Of a stretch of 64,000 nt of DNA, positions 12,001-21,220 are shown one piece after another. Within the stretch, counting starts at the first letter, position 1. Every line of letters starts with the position of its first letter. Under the pieces are notes generated by a model. That model did no database searches and was not told where the DNA came from. It was given only the letters and a program-made list of their open reading frames with translations. The translations under genes and the position numbers were made by a program. Source of the DNA: Amanita rubescens (Eukaryota; Basidiomycota; Agaricomycetes; Agaricales; Amanitaceae); NCBI GenBank assembly GCA_015039365.1, contig WION01000181.1:1-64000 (forward strand), in the 5' to 3' direction.

Positions 12001-12714
12001 GTCGAAGTAGTCGTCGGAGAACTTCCCTTTTTCTGCTTCGGTCCATGCGAAGCCTTCTTCGTGTATGCGGATCAGATGGTGGATGAGCTTTTCTTCTTCG
12101 GCGGTTAAGAATCCAGTGGGGTTGATATTTTGTGCCTGCATTCGTTCTTCGGTGTATCGGGTTCCTGGGGTAAAGTCCGGTGGCTGTGTCGGAAGGGTAG
12201 GGAGATCGGCGAGGGGATCGGATGGTATGCGGCGGATAATTCGGAATTTCTCGGGTAGCGTGGTAGCGACTGGCTTAATTCGGTTGGCGACTTTCTTATA
12301 TGCTAGTGTTTCGGCGGCGGGGACAAAATTAAATTCGAGCTCTGTAGTACTGATATGTCCGTTGTAAGGTAAGAGTATATTACCGATCATTCTGGGCGCG
12401 GTCAACATGTCCAAGAAATGCTCCTCCGACAAGTGGTATGGGTTGTCTCCCTTTCCAACTGTGTAAACGGTCGGCGCGTCGGTAGTTTCGGGCGTTGGCG
12501 TAGTGGCATCGGGGTCAGCGGGATTAGCGATCGTCGGTTGATTAAAGATGGTTGTGGGTGTGATATCGTGTATGTGCGGCGTAGATGTATGTACGTTTGG
12601 CAGTTCTTCATTATTGACATGTTTGGTGGGCGACTGCGGATTCCGAGCGTCTCGTCTCCGTGTGGGCGATTCATCGACAATTAAAAACCCGTTTTGACGG
12701 TATGTGCTCCGCAT
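9034..12714 (-). CDS. gypsy pol: reverse transcriptase, RNase H, integrase
   Basis: A single open frame of 1226 codons that copies element RNA into DNA and integrates it. Visible parts: reverse transcriptase around residues 270-450 with the catalytic FVDDC near residue 400 and the basidiomycete-typical FQTPLGTFRLTSIPMGYTN; RNase H with AVDSSWYAVGYW near 575 and VEVDAKYIKGM further on; integrase with the HHCC zinc motif (HDDTGHKG…CHNC, about 823-860) and DDE triad (HMDTMK, VTDNGTPY, VERRHF, about 885-980); and a C-terminal GPMVV module. No chromodomain is seen. The frame is -1 relative to gag and overlaps it by 34 bp. Expression by ribosomal frameshifting is more likely than use of the ATG at 12714. 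Confidence 0.95.
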   Translation of the reverse strand: MRSTYRQNGFLIVDESPTRRRDARNPQSPTKHVNNEELPNVHTSTPHIHDITPTTIFNQPTIANPADPDATTPTPETTDAPTVYTVGKGDNPYHLSEEHFLDMLTAPRMIGNILLPYNGHISTTELEFNFVPAAETLAYKKVANRIKPVATTLPEKFRIIRRIPSDPLADLPTLPTQPPDFTPGTRYTEERMQAQNINPTGFLTAEEEKLIHHLIRIHEEGFAWTEAEKGKFSDDYFDPVVIPTIEHVPWTLKNMPIPPGKYNEIVRIIKDKIASGVYEPSSSSYRSRWFCVYKKDGKSLRIVHDLQPLNAVTIKDSGQPPNVELLAESFGGYSCYATFDLFVGFDQRRLATESRDLTTFQTPLGTFRLTSIPMGYTNSMQIQHGDLTYILQDEIPHVTKPFVDDCPCKGPKTRYELPDGTFETIPENSGIRRFVWEHIQNINRVIQRVKHAGGTFSGKKSFFCIPEAIVVGHKCTYEGRLPDDSRIEKIRNWPIPESITEVRGFLGTMGTIRIYVKDYAEHARSLSELLRKGVEFEFIGHHIAAFENLKLIAINCNAIRGIDYESLLEVILAVDSSWYAVGYWLSQIGPDKKRYPNRYGSITFNEREQRYSQAKLELYGLFRALKATRIFIIGVKNLVVEVDAKYIKGMINNPDIQPNNTINRWIAGILLFDFKLRHVSAKKHTPADGLSRRRASEEDEPPDDSDPDDWIDEANAFCIEAANWTFKPHLTAACYATGTDGPDIFSRSEKQLARDADILRIEAYLKNPQRPPDMSADRFRQWLNKAKRFFIQGDRLWYRDDHRRHKLVILNDSKRLQIIQEAHDDTGHKGIFATRARIRDRFWWSSLDYDVKWYVRTCHNCQIRNAQRLHIPPTVPEPGGLFRIVHMDTMKMPASGGFTYITQARCSLSAWPEYKMLRSENATAIAKFIFEDILCRHGAIEVIVTDNGTPYVAALEVLRHRYGINHIRISPYNSQANGIVERRHFDVRESLIKAADGKPEKWSQVAPSVFWAERITIHPSTGYSPYFIAHGTEPTLPLDISEATYLCPPITSELSRQDLLAHRARQLQKRPADLKIIRDKVYKSRLNAVRKLEQRFQHTIKNFRFKKGDLVLVRNNKIDMELDRKTKPRYLGPMVVIRKTQGGSYILAETDGTLSKLRYAAKRLIPYRSRSIAPGERLSQLLNRSDEELYTMTHDSPDEASLADGDGDGFIDEALTEVDDLPESEL

Positions 12715-14474
12715 GTGCTGCGGGACGATCTCGGGCGTGTGACAAGGACGGCGGAGGTTTTAGATTCGGGGCAGGTGATCGTGATGTCCTGGTTGCCATT
12801 GGGGTAGTCGCGGGTGACGGCGGAGAGCAGGGTGAAGAATGGGCGGCCGAGTAAAACTTCGTAAGGTGCGTCTTCCACGATGTATGCTTGGACTTGGACC
12901 GGTAATCCGCCGATAGTCAGGGTGAGGTTTTCGGTGATGCCAAGGGTCCAGTTCGATGTGCCGTTAGCGGTTTCCATCATGATGCGTCTAGAAGCGGAGT
13001 AGCCGGAGCCTGTGCGTTCCCATTTGTCCTTTCTGATGACGATAATCTGAGAGCCGTTGTCGACGACGCATTCGCATTTGACGGATCCGCTGAAAGTACC
13101 GTCTACGACTCGGAGGGTCTCGATAGGCTTAGTGGTGGCCATGAGAACATCGATCGGATCGTCTTCCGGGGGCTCGGTTTCAGTGGCGGAGACCTCATTG
13201 CTAGATGCGGATTCAACGCGTTTGGCGGTAACCAATTGACGTAAGTCTTTTTGGACGGCCGGGGATATTGCAATGAGGTCCTTAGCGGCTAGGGTCACGG
13301 GTAGGCTGAGAAGATGGTCTATGATTCGCTGGGCGGCGGTTGTGTCATCGATCGGCGAGCGGAACTTGAAAGCGGGCGTATCTTTTTCTTTTCCTTTGGA
13401 CGTGGAAGCGACGGGCGGTGTCGTGGGCTGTGGCGGAGCGGGGGTCTGCTTGGATCGGGGCATAGCGGTAGAGTTTTTCTTTTGTTCGGCTGCAAATGTT
13501 TCGGCGTGGTCGGAGATCTCCAGTAGGTTAGCGGAGGCTACGCGTGGCTGCGGCGTGTTCGGCTGTGGATTGTCCTGAAGCCATTTATCAACACGTTCTT
13601 TGAACCATCGTCCGTGCATTCGGTATTTATCCATATTCGGTTCCTCGCCATTCAGGAGCTGTATGCGGCCATCAACTAGCCTGATCTTGCCTTGTCTGAC
13701 GTATTCGTCCCTGACTCGGCACCAAGGAGTTCGGTGCTCTGAATCTCCACAGAAAACGCATCCGTTGAAGAGTCGTTGGGCGAAAGTTTCTGCTGCCTGT
13801 GCGGTCGGAGGGGCAGTTGGATAGGAAGGGGCGACTGGCGCAGGCGCGGGTGCAGGCGTGGGAGGCGTGGTAGCTGCAAGGAGTGCTATCGCAGGTCTGG
13901 AGCTGATAACGAATTGTGCGGCGCTGTTCATTTCCTTTAGATCGTAGCCGTCGTCGGGTCTGACGTCCGGGCATTTGATCGTGAGCCGAGTAGTAATATC
14001 GGGCCTGATGTCAGAAGCGAAGGCTGACATGTACATGATGCTTGCCTCGCGGCCGGTCATGCGGTGTTTAGTTATGAGGTACTGAGCAGTGCCGGAGAAC
14101 TCCCTGTGGTATTCGGCTAGAGTAGTCTCGGAGGTAATGGTCTGGGATGAGTAGCGATCGGTGATGGCACGCAATGCTGCAATGGTGTGGCGTCGATCGG
14201 GCTGTGCCTCGGGGTAGATCTCGCGGATCGCTTTCTTAAAGTCGTCCCAAGCTTTTGGTTCCGCTAGCGCGTCCCTGGTGGCTGTCCAAGTTTCGGAGGA
14301 TTTCTCGTCTGTGTAATAGATCGCCCATTTAACAAGCTCGGCGTCTCCGGAGCGTTCTCGGTCTTCGCAAGTCATCTCGATGTCCTCGAGGTAGCGTTCA
14401 AGACCGCTTGCGGCACCCTGAAAACGGGGCGCCTCTTTGCTAGTCCGGATAGGCATACGGGTCGGGGTAGCCAT
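12681..14474 (-). CDS. gypsy Gag with fused aspartic protease
   Basis: Structural protein plus protease of the retroelement. The capsid region runs from APRFQGAASGLERYLED through FRQ-like helices. A CCHC zinc knuckle CVFCGDSEHRTPWC (C-x2-C-x4-H-x4-C) lies near residue 240, and a retropepsin-like protease with VVDNGSQI (D-N-G in place of the usual D-S/T-G) near residue 470 and LLGRPFF follows. The first in-frame ATG is at 14474 (MATPTRMPIR), giving 597 residues. The frame is open upstream to 15107 (stop 15110-15108) as a proline-rich segment with RPASP repeats but no ATG, so that part is either untranslated or started at a non-AUG codon. It ends in the slippery site leading into pol. Confidence 0.9.
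   Translation of the reverse strand: MATPTRMPIRTSKEAPRFQGAASGLERYLEDIEMTCEDRERSGDAELVKWAIYYTDEKSSETWTATRDALAEPKAWDDFKKAIREIYPEAQPDRRHTIAALRAITDRYSSQTITSETTLAEYHREFSGTAQYLITKHRMTGREASIMYMSAFASDIRPDITTRLTIKCPDVRPDDGYDLKEMNSAAQFVISSRPAIALLAATTPPTPAPAPAPVAPSYPTAPPTAQAAETFAQRLFNGCVFCGDSEHRTPWCRVRDEYVRQGKIRLVDGRIQLLNGEEPNMDKYRMHGRWFKERVDKWLQDNPQPNTPQPRVASANLLEISDHAETFAAEQKKNSTAMPRSKQTPAPPQPTTPPVASTSKGKEKDTPAFKFRSPIDDTTAAQRIIDHLLSLPVTLAAKDLIAISPAVQKDLRQLVTAKRVESASSNEVSATETEPPEDDPIDVLMATTKPIETLRVVDGTFSGSVKCECVVDNGSQIIVIRKDKWERTGSGYSASRRIMMETANGTSNWTLGITENLTLTIGGLPVQVQAYIVEDAPYEVLLGRPFFTLLSAVTRDYPNGNQDITITCPESKTSAVLVTRPRSSRSTCGAHTVKTGF
12684..12690 (-). other. -1 ribosomal frameshift slippery site GGGTTTT
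   Basis: Read on the minus strand, the gag frame ends ACG GGT TTT TAA. The heptamer G GGT TTT fits the X XXY YYZ rule exactly and lies directly before the gag stop (12683-12681). A one-base backward slip gives GGG TTT TTA ATT, which is the pol frame. A slip-stimulating structure downstream was not evaluated. Confidence 0.75.
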
Positions 14475-15115
14475 GTTGCTTTTGGTAGGAGGAGGTGAGG
14501 GAGAACGAGATGGTGTAGGCGGAGGCGGTGTAGGGGTAGGCGAGGTAGGACGGGATGCAGGACGAGGTGAGGCAGGACGAGGTGAGGCAGGACGCGGTGA
14601 GGCAGGACGGGTTGGCTCAGGGGTAAGCGGATCAGGTATCGGTGTCAAGGGCGAGAGCGGTGGCAAGTTCGGAAATAGACTAAAAGCAGTGGGCACGTGC
14701 TGTGAATGAGCCGGTTGAAGTGATTTCGGAGTCGAGGTGCCAAGAAGTGAAGGAGACTGCGGTGCAAGGAGTGCGGATAGGTCTAGAAACGAGGAAAGGT
14801 CGGCAGGTGTTGGATCTCTGATCGGTAGGGGAAATGTTCCCGGAAGGTGCAAGTCTTCGTCGGCTGAACTAGTAGAGAGATCGGATGACGGAGGATCTGT
14901 CGGTGGTTCGGGTTGAGGCTGTTTAGGAGCAGGGGGTGGAGGCTGAGGAGTAGTCGGCTTCCGAGAAGACCAAGGAACGTGTGGTCGGCTGGATGGTCCT
15001 GGCTGAGGTTCGGCGGGCCTAGCTCGGCGTGGACCTAACTGAGATGGAAACTTTTCCGATGCCTTCTGCGCTGCAGGACGGTGAGGACGAATGGCTGGGG
15101 CACAGACCTAAGAGC

Positions 15116-15133
15116 CCCTCGCGGTGGGCTCCA
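15116..15133 (-). other. candidate tRNA primer-binding site
   Basis: On the minus strand the sequence TGGAGCCCACCGCGAGG starts two bases inside the 5' LTR boundary. The initial TGG, complementary to the CCA of a tRNA 3' end, and the position are as expected for a primer-binding site. I cannot name the tRNA. Confidence 0.45.
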
Positions 15134-15135
15134 GT

Positions 15136-15622
15136 TGAAACAATAAAGAGAAGGCCGACGTGGAACAGTGTTCGGCCAAAGGGGCTACGGAGGTCTGACC
15201 GATGTGCTTAAGTGCGATAGAGTGCCGAGAGCGGAGGAGAAGGAACGGAACGGTGACCGAGTCACCGAGCGAGAAGGAGAACGGAAATCGGACGCAAGGG
15301 AACCAGAAAGAGAGCGGAAGTGAGACCGGCTGTATATTCGATGTCCAACTACTACAGACAATGCCGTATATATACTACGAGGACATGAGGCTTACCTGCG
15401 ACGAGCCTTCCTCCGAGTCCGTTGGTCCGTGCGCGTCTAGGTGCCCCGTTGCGTTCGAATATCGCTCAAGTTGCGGGAATGGCCCTGTCGGAATGTGGCC
15501 GAAGGTCGTTGGCGCGAAGGTTTGACTTCGGAAGCTTCCGTGATGCGTGATGTGATGCCGAGAATCGGAATGCGGTGCGCTTCGGTGTTCGGTTCCAACG
15601 TAGCCGGAACCGGCTCGTTACA
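15136..15622 (-). repeat. 5' LTR of the gypsy element
   Basis: 487 bp, sequence identical as far as read to 7136-7622. In element orientation it carries a TATATATAC box near its middle. Confidence 0.93.
15367..15375 (-). promoter_or_regulatory. TATA box in the 5' LTR
   Basis: GTATATATAC lies in the LTR on a strand compatible with minus-strand transcription of gag-pol, about 240 bp before the LTR end. It is the only strong TATA-like motif in the LTR. Confidence 0.5.
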
Positions 15623-15800
15623 ACGGCGATTGACAATATTTGCTAATTGTGACGAATCGCGATGGGAACCCACTGTATGCAACATACATGTAATGACCGC
15701 CCTGTTTTCGTTGACCAGTCGGCCAACGGTCTGAACGGCGATTGACGAGCATTTTTCTGATTGCGGTGAATTGCGATGGGAACGCGCGCTGCATGCAACG
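15623..15800. repeat. duplicated ~112-bp upstream unit interrupted by the LTR element
   Basis: The block TGTAATGACCGCCCTGTTTT…GTCTGAACGG occurs at about 7084-7135 and 15687-15739. The following CGATTGAC…GATGGGAAC…TGCAAC occurs at 15627-15685 and 15736-15798. Joining 7135 to 15627 recreates one complete unit next to a second. The tandem pair thus shows the empty site of the retrotransposon, and it lies upstream of the DUF6532 gene. Confidence 0.8.
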
Positions 15801-15814
15801 GTGAGGGGTTCAGC

Positions 15815-15820
15815 TATAAA
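15815..15820 (+). promoter_or_regulatory. TATA box of the DUF6532 gene
   Basis: CTATAAAGGC lies 77 bp before the ATG at 15897, after the duplicated unit. It is followed by a C/T-rich leader (CACCTCATTCTCTAATCC) typical of fungal 5' ends. Confidence 0.55.
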
Positions 15821-15896
15821 GGCTACTCCAGTCAGCTGCATCCATTCATCATATCCTGCACCAATTCTCACCTCATTCTCTAATCCTCCTTCATCT

Positions 15897-18800
15897 ATGG
15901 CAAAACGTAAAGCTACAGCAGCTGCAGCCGTCGATATCCAAGGCGATGTGACAACGCCTGTTGCTCATAAAAATGGGCATAAGGTGCCCGCTGTCCAGCC
16001 GCCGATTGACCAATCGATAGGCCAAGGCCGTCCGAGTCGCCGTGCCAAGGAAGACGCCTTGAACAATCCAGGTTAGTATATTTGTACAGTCATTTGTGGA
16101 AGTAGGTCACTTACCATAGTATAGTCTGGAAAGATCTAGCCCCGGGCAGTCGTTCACTCAAGAGAACCGCATCATCAGCCGAAGTAGCGAGCAAGACGAA
16201 GAAGACCAAGTTAGTGGGGTGCCGCAATCCCTGCAAACAGTCCATTGTTTGTCCTTGTTGTTGTCACACTGCAATCCGAGCTGAATACTGTCCGACCAAG
16301 TTCAGGAAGCACTTTCACGGTTTGCCTCGCTCAAGCCCTGCTTGTAGCAGCATATGTACCTCATAAGAGCAACTTCTTCAAACGCATTTCAGGAATTTTT
16401 CCGTTTTCATCGATATCCGCATATCAGACAACTATTGGCTAAAAACTAACGAAATCCGAAAAGAACACAGTGATCAAAACAGGAAATGGAGCCTACTTTA
16501 GTATGCGTGTCACGGCCGTTACATTAGTAAAGTGTTTCAGGAACTGCCGAAACGCTGAGGACGCGGCATACCTAATTTACGCGAGATGTCACATGTGTGA
16601 CAGACGCGTCCTAGGCGTTGTAGACTGTGAAATACGTATGCTATGTGTTCATTCTCAGCATGCGGGAGGGCTGAGGCAAATAAATCATAGGAAACCCTCA
16701 CCAGCACGTAAGCAGTCGCTTCAAAATGCTTGGGCGGCCGAATGGTTCATGTCCAAAACCAATGATGGCACCAATATCAGTCATCCTACAGAAGTGGAAC
16801 GAGCTATGGCTTTCATAGTACCATTAACTGTTGAAATATAACGAGGGGAGCGGGATGTTCGAATAGGAATCACGTCATATTCGTCCGTAGACTAGCTACT
16901 TATATAGACTATACTAGTACAGGAACGAAATCTTCCCGGCGCACAGCGCTGTTTCCCCAAACACTCCCTCGCCGAGTCCTCGCCCGCTTCCTACACTTCC
17001 TCGTCGTCTACCCCTAGTCCTTCATCTCCATCCGCTTCTCCGTCTCCTCCGTCTCCTCCTCTTGTGCACAGCGTGTGTCCAGCCGTACCAGCGGGCGGCG
17101 GCTGTCGTCTTCTTCAGCCTCGGCCGTACTTCCCCAAATGGAGCGTCAGCACGAGAGGAAGCTGATAAGCAGGCAATTGCCTGAGGCTGCAATGAGAACT
17201 TCCGGTAAAGAGAACAGGAGAAAGCAGAACAAAATTCAATTGCAGCTGGCACTCAGCTTATTCTTTGACCTAACCTTGCAAAGATGACCCGGAATGCACA
17301 TATTGACAAATTCGGACTGCATTGAAGTGTCGGAAGTGCACGATGATTGTTGATGGGACAACCTGGACAAGGATATAGTACCAATGAAGGGTTGCCTCAA
17401 AGCCTCAAAAGGCTGACAAGTTGGAAGTCTAGCAGCTGTATCCAGGATCCCGATACAACACTGGCATCCAGAAGTACCAGTAAAGGCTGGGCAAATAGGT
17501 TACTCTTAGTGAACACGAGAATATTTGTCACATTACGGGATGAATCTGTCTTATTCTCATGTAATACATTGTTGGGTCTTAATCCTGCCGTTTTGTAACG
17601 TAGATGACAGAAGGACGAGAACAATTAACGAAGAACATTGCAGCAAGAGGCGATCGGACACATTTGAGGTGGCTATGCTATTACTAAGCGCGTCATTTGA
17701 GACCCGAGCATTGCGGCACCCCAAAGTTAGGTACGCATGCTGTGTTCACGTGTGCTTGTTGATGCTCACCAGTTTCTCACGCTGTCGCTCTCTTTGCCAT
17801 TCTCTTTGTCGTTCTCTCTTCTGCTCTCTTTGTCACTCTTTGGCCCATGTTGAAGTTGACCCAGGTACGTTTCCCACAAATCTCTGTCTTCTCTCGCAGT
17901 CTCGTCTCCTCCTCACGCTCACTCGCTGCTTTTCCCAATGCAGGCCAGGATGATCTCGCATCCGATTCCGATGGATTTGTATCCATTCCAGTCCCTGCAG
18001 CGCCCAAAAAGCCAAAGATCAAGAAAACATGTCAAAAAAACTTCAAAGGTGAATTTCGCTCTTGTTCACTGTTGTTATAGGATCCATATCACCATTACAG
18101 TAGTAGTTGTCGAAGACGACTTCAGCGATGAGGATGAGTCGTCATTAACAGAACCTGACGAGTCCTCTGTCACAGAACCGGATTCGCCATGGGAAGATGC
18201 TGGAGTTGATACCGAGGCTGAAGAGGTACTCCCGGCAGACTCCAACAAGGCCGGTGATGTATTTGGCCATCAATCAGCTGCTGAAAGGCGTTTCGCCAAT
18301 GAGGTATGTAACACTTTTGACCCTCGAATCGTTTTTACTGATTCCGGGCTGAATCAAGCAACCCGTTTGGTCCGATGACGATAAGAAACAAGGAGGCAAG
18401 CCTGGCGTGGCAAAAAACTTTGTCCTCCATGGGAAAGTTGTTGAAATATCGGACGGTGAGACTAACAGCAATGAGTCGCCCACATTGCAGCTTGTCCCGT
18501 CTAAACCTCGGGTAAATAAAAAAGGTATGCATCAGTTTGCAAGTTTGACAACTGCTAATGCATGATAAGAATCCATTTCTATCACAATGGGTGACGGGGT
18601 CGCCGTTAAAAAGGGTAAGTGTCGTTTAGTCGGTTAGACAAGTTAAACACTACTAATACATTGTAAGAACCCCTCCAATCATCCAATCTTTTGAATGTCA
18701 TAAGCCAAACTGATTGTGTTGGCGGCAGCACTTCAGCGCCCCTCTCACGATGGCCATCTTACACCGATTTGGTCAAAAGTGCCAAGTCTAAGGAGTTATC

Positions 18801-19823
18801 GCTAAGCGCTCAGTCTTATGAGCTTCGCCTTGTCATTCGCAAGGCCATGCATATTATTGAGGGTCGTGTTCGTTTCCATAACTCATTCCCAGACATTGGT
18901 GAACGTAGCAAATGGAACCGTTCTTGCCTCCAAAAGGCAGCACAGAACGTCCGGCAATGGTCCCAGGGTGATGTCAAGATACGGTATTCAAAGTTTTATG
19001 AACGCTTTGCCTCGGATGATGAGTACGTCAATGAGATGTCAACGCTCGTATGTTATGCTTTGAAGTCTACTTATATTTGATCAAGTCTGACTTTCATGTG
19101 CCTAGCTGGATCCACGCATCAGCATCCTGCGAGGCAATGTCAAAACTGCTGCAGTCTTGAATGCCCGTACCTCGTATGACCTCCATGCTGGCAGCGCAGA
19201 AAAGGTTAAAGACCTCTTGTATCGAAAACAATATATTTATCCCTTGGGGCCAAATGTAAGCACAATCCTGTCACTCACTATATGTCACTCACCAACGAAT
19301 TGAAGGGTCAAGGCTACTTAAGTGATAAACCATTCGAGAATAAGGCCATCATCGGAACCCTTCGCGACGACCTCTTTGAAGGAAGTAACAATGTCATCAA
19401 GCAGTTTCCGGGCCGCTTCAGACGAAACCCAGATAATAGCTATACCCTGACACCTTCCATGATTGCTCTCGCAGCTACGGCGGTGAGCGCAGTTACCCTC
19501 AGCCGATTACGGCTCATATCCTTTAAACAGGTCTTTGCAGTATTGAAAGAATGGGAAACCGGACCCCGCATCCCTGCCCATTTTACATCCAACGTCTTTA
19601 CTGATATATACCGTGGACATATGAACGACCTCGAGAATATCCAGAACACGAGTGAATACAAGTACCGGTCACTCTTACGACGTCTTTTCCGTTTGGCATC
19701 CTCGTATGTATGATGTTGTTTCTCTCACATGTTGACTAACGGGATTAAAGGAGCTATGTCATCAACAACACTACTATTGATAATGAAGCCTTGATCGACA
19801 TCGAGAACATGGCTGATGACTAA
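15897..19823 (+). pseudogene. DUF6532-type gene interrupted by a transposon
   Basis: Exons after removing the insertion: 15897-16071, 16125-16214, 17944-18048, 18101-18303, 18359-18524, 18570-18614, 18668-19047, 19106-19255, 19306-19482, 19531-19703 and 19751-19823. They total exactly 579 codons including the stop. The N-terminus is basic and Lys/Ala-rich (MAKRKATAAAAV), the middle acidic and Ser-rich (EDDFSDEDESS). The C-terminal half matches the basidiomycete DUF6532 pattern (YELRLVIRKAMHIIEG, FINS-like loop, TPSMIALAATAVFAVLKEW, FTSNVFTDIYRGHMNDLE). A 1.5-kb element sits in exon 2 just before its donor site. The insertion may kill the gene unless it is spliced out. A 9-nt exon (TTGACCCAG) before 17872 would also keep frame. 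The molecular role of the family is unknown. Confidence 0.7.
16215..17723. mobile_element. 1.5-kb element with terminal inverted repeats in exon 2 of the DUF6532 gene
   Basis: The ends are the 14-bp inverted repeat TGGGGTGCCGCAAT and its complement ATTGCGGCACCCCA. The direct repeat AAGTTAG (16208-16214 and 17724-17730) flanks them as a 7-bp target duplication. Deleting the element and one repeat copy restores the coding frame (…ACC AAG TTA G) directly followed by a GTACGC donor. The interior, including open frames at 16470-16841 and a CGC-rich region near 17020-17130, contains no transposase I recognise, so it is probably non-autonomous. The superfamily is not assignable from a 7-bp duplication alone. 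Confidence 0.75.
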
Positions 19824-21220
19824 TGTTCTGGCCCGCGCCGTGAAGTTGTTTGTGCCAATATGACTCTGATTCAGCCCCATCTCCCCCAATAACGTGTTGC
19901 CGAAAAAAGATGATATGACTCTGATGTAGTGCCCCATCTCACCCGATAATCCCCCCAAAAATTTTTACACTGCTATATACTGAGCTTAATAAATGTTTAT
20001 TTGTCGTAACACTGTGATGAGTGATAAGAGAAAATTGTAGTTTAATGCATGTGAATTGAGTCTAGCAGTTAATGCACCGCGTTCATGTTAACGAAATTCG
20101 CCGTAATATTTATTATACATAATTTGAGTTATGAACCCTAAATTCACGCTTTGGGTTTTTCCCGATGCAATCATGACGTCTGCAATCTGAACCAGCTGCG
20201 CCCATAGGGCGCCGTGTACATCCACGTTCTGCGTGTTGAATAGTACATCCCCCAGAGGCGTTAATGGCCTTTCAAGGACATTTCCAGGTGGGTTTTACGA
20301 CCCTGTTTCGCAGCACTTGTTTATTCTTCCTCAAGGTTAAAGGCTGGATGAATAATGAACTGGTGGCCCAACGCAATGCCCGCTTATGCCATGCTCAACG
20401 ATCTGCGCTGTCATTGATTCACTGTCATGGCTGAAATGACTGCCTAGTGCCGGACCTGCTTCACCGAGAAATGCCGATACCTGTAAAACTAGGGAGCGGC
20501 CGGCAACGGGCCGTTAGCTTCAGCTGTATTTTTATACGTAGGTCAAATACATTTCTGGTGTGGAGTCGTCAGGTAAAGAAGGAATTATTAATCTCTCGCT
20601 GGAGCATCTCAACTATTCTTGTTAGTGTCGCCACCTTCCCGGGTTTGTCCTTGACCACATGGCGAAGGCGATCTCTCAATGATCCAGCTACTTGGATCCC
20701 GGCGGAAGAATGAATAATGATATGCGCGTCGGCAGGACAAGTTGTCCATCCGAGAACATGATGCTCCACAAGCTAGGGTCGTCTGGTGTCGTCTGCCCCT
20801 ATCTGCCCCGTATCTCGGAAAAACGGAAGCAAAATGTAAAAAATAACTGCGGACTGTCGACGTCGACAGTGACAGCACTGCCACTAGACCACAATTGGCA
20901 AAGCTCATTATATGCCGCCGGATGCTAACGGCTCATGGCTAGATGACATCACAAATTATCCGTCTTCCCGCTCTTAAAATACAAGAATGAACTTCCCGGA
21001 TCGAGCAGGCATCCGGCATGTGAATTGTAAATCCGAGTCCTAAGAAAAAACGCTGCTATTGTCAACCTACAGAAAAAGATATGTACTTCGAAACTATAGA
21101 TACAACAAATGATATGTAAATTCTATTTTAAATTTTAGATGGAGGCATTGATTCCAACCCGTATTATCCTGTAGACAGACAGTCAGGCACTTTTGTATAT
21201 GGAATTAGGCGCAAGGTCGC
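19824..21220. other. intergenic between convergent genes
   Basis: 3' flanks of the DUF6532 gene and of the K+ transporter gene. Short open frames show no recognisable motif. A near-duplicated phrase (GACTCTGAT…GCCCCATCTC) occurs at about 19861 and 19917. Confidence 0.5.

Larger units (their letters stand above)
7136..15622 (-). mobile_element. complete Ty3/gypsy LTR retrotransposon
   Basis: An 8487-bp element read on the minus strand. In that direction it holds 5' LTR (15622-15136), primer-site candidate, gag-protease (to 12681), pol with RT, RNase H and integrase (12714-9034), a convergent accessory gene on the opposite strand (7733-8923), and 3' LTR (7622-7136). The order protease, RT, RNase H, integrase defines Ty3/gypsy. 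No chromodomain is visible. The two LTRs are exactly 8000 bp apart and I see no difference between them over 487 bp, so insertion is recent. Flanking direct repeat is ACGG (7132-7135, 15623-15626), extendable to AACGG if the LTR is taken one base shorter. All frames are intact, so the copy may be active. Confidence 0.95.

Noticed and set aside
17872..17880. Nine-nt exon TTGACCCAG in the DUF6532 gene
   Set aside because: It keeps frame, but one long intron (17731-17943) explains the region equally well.
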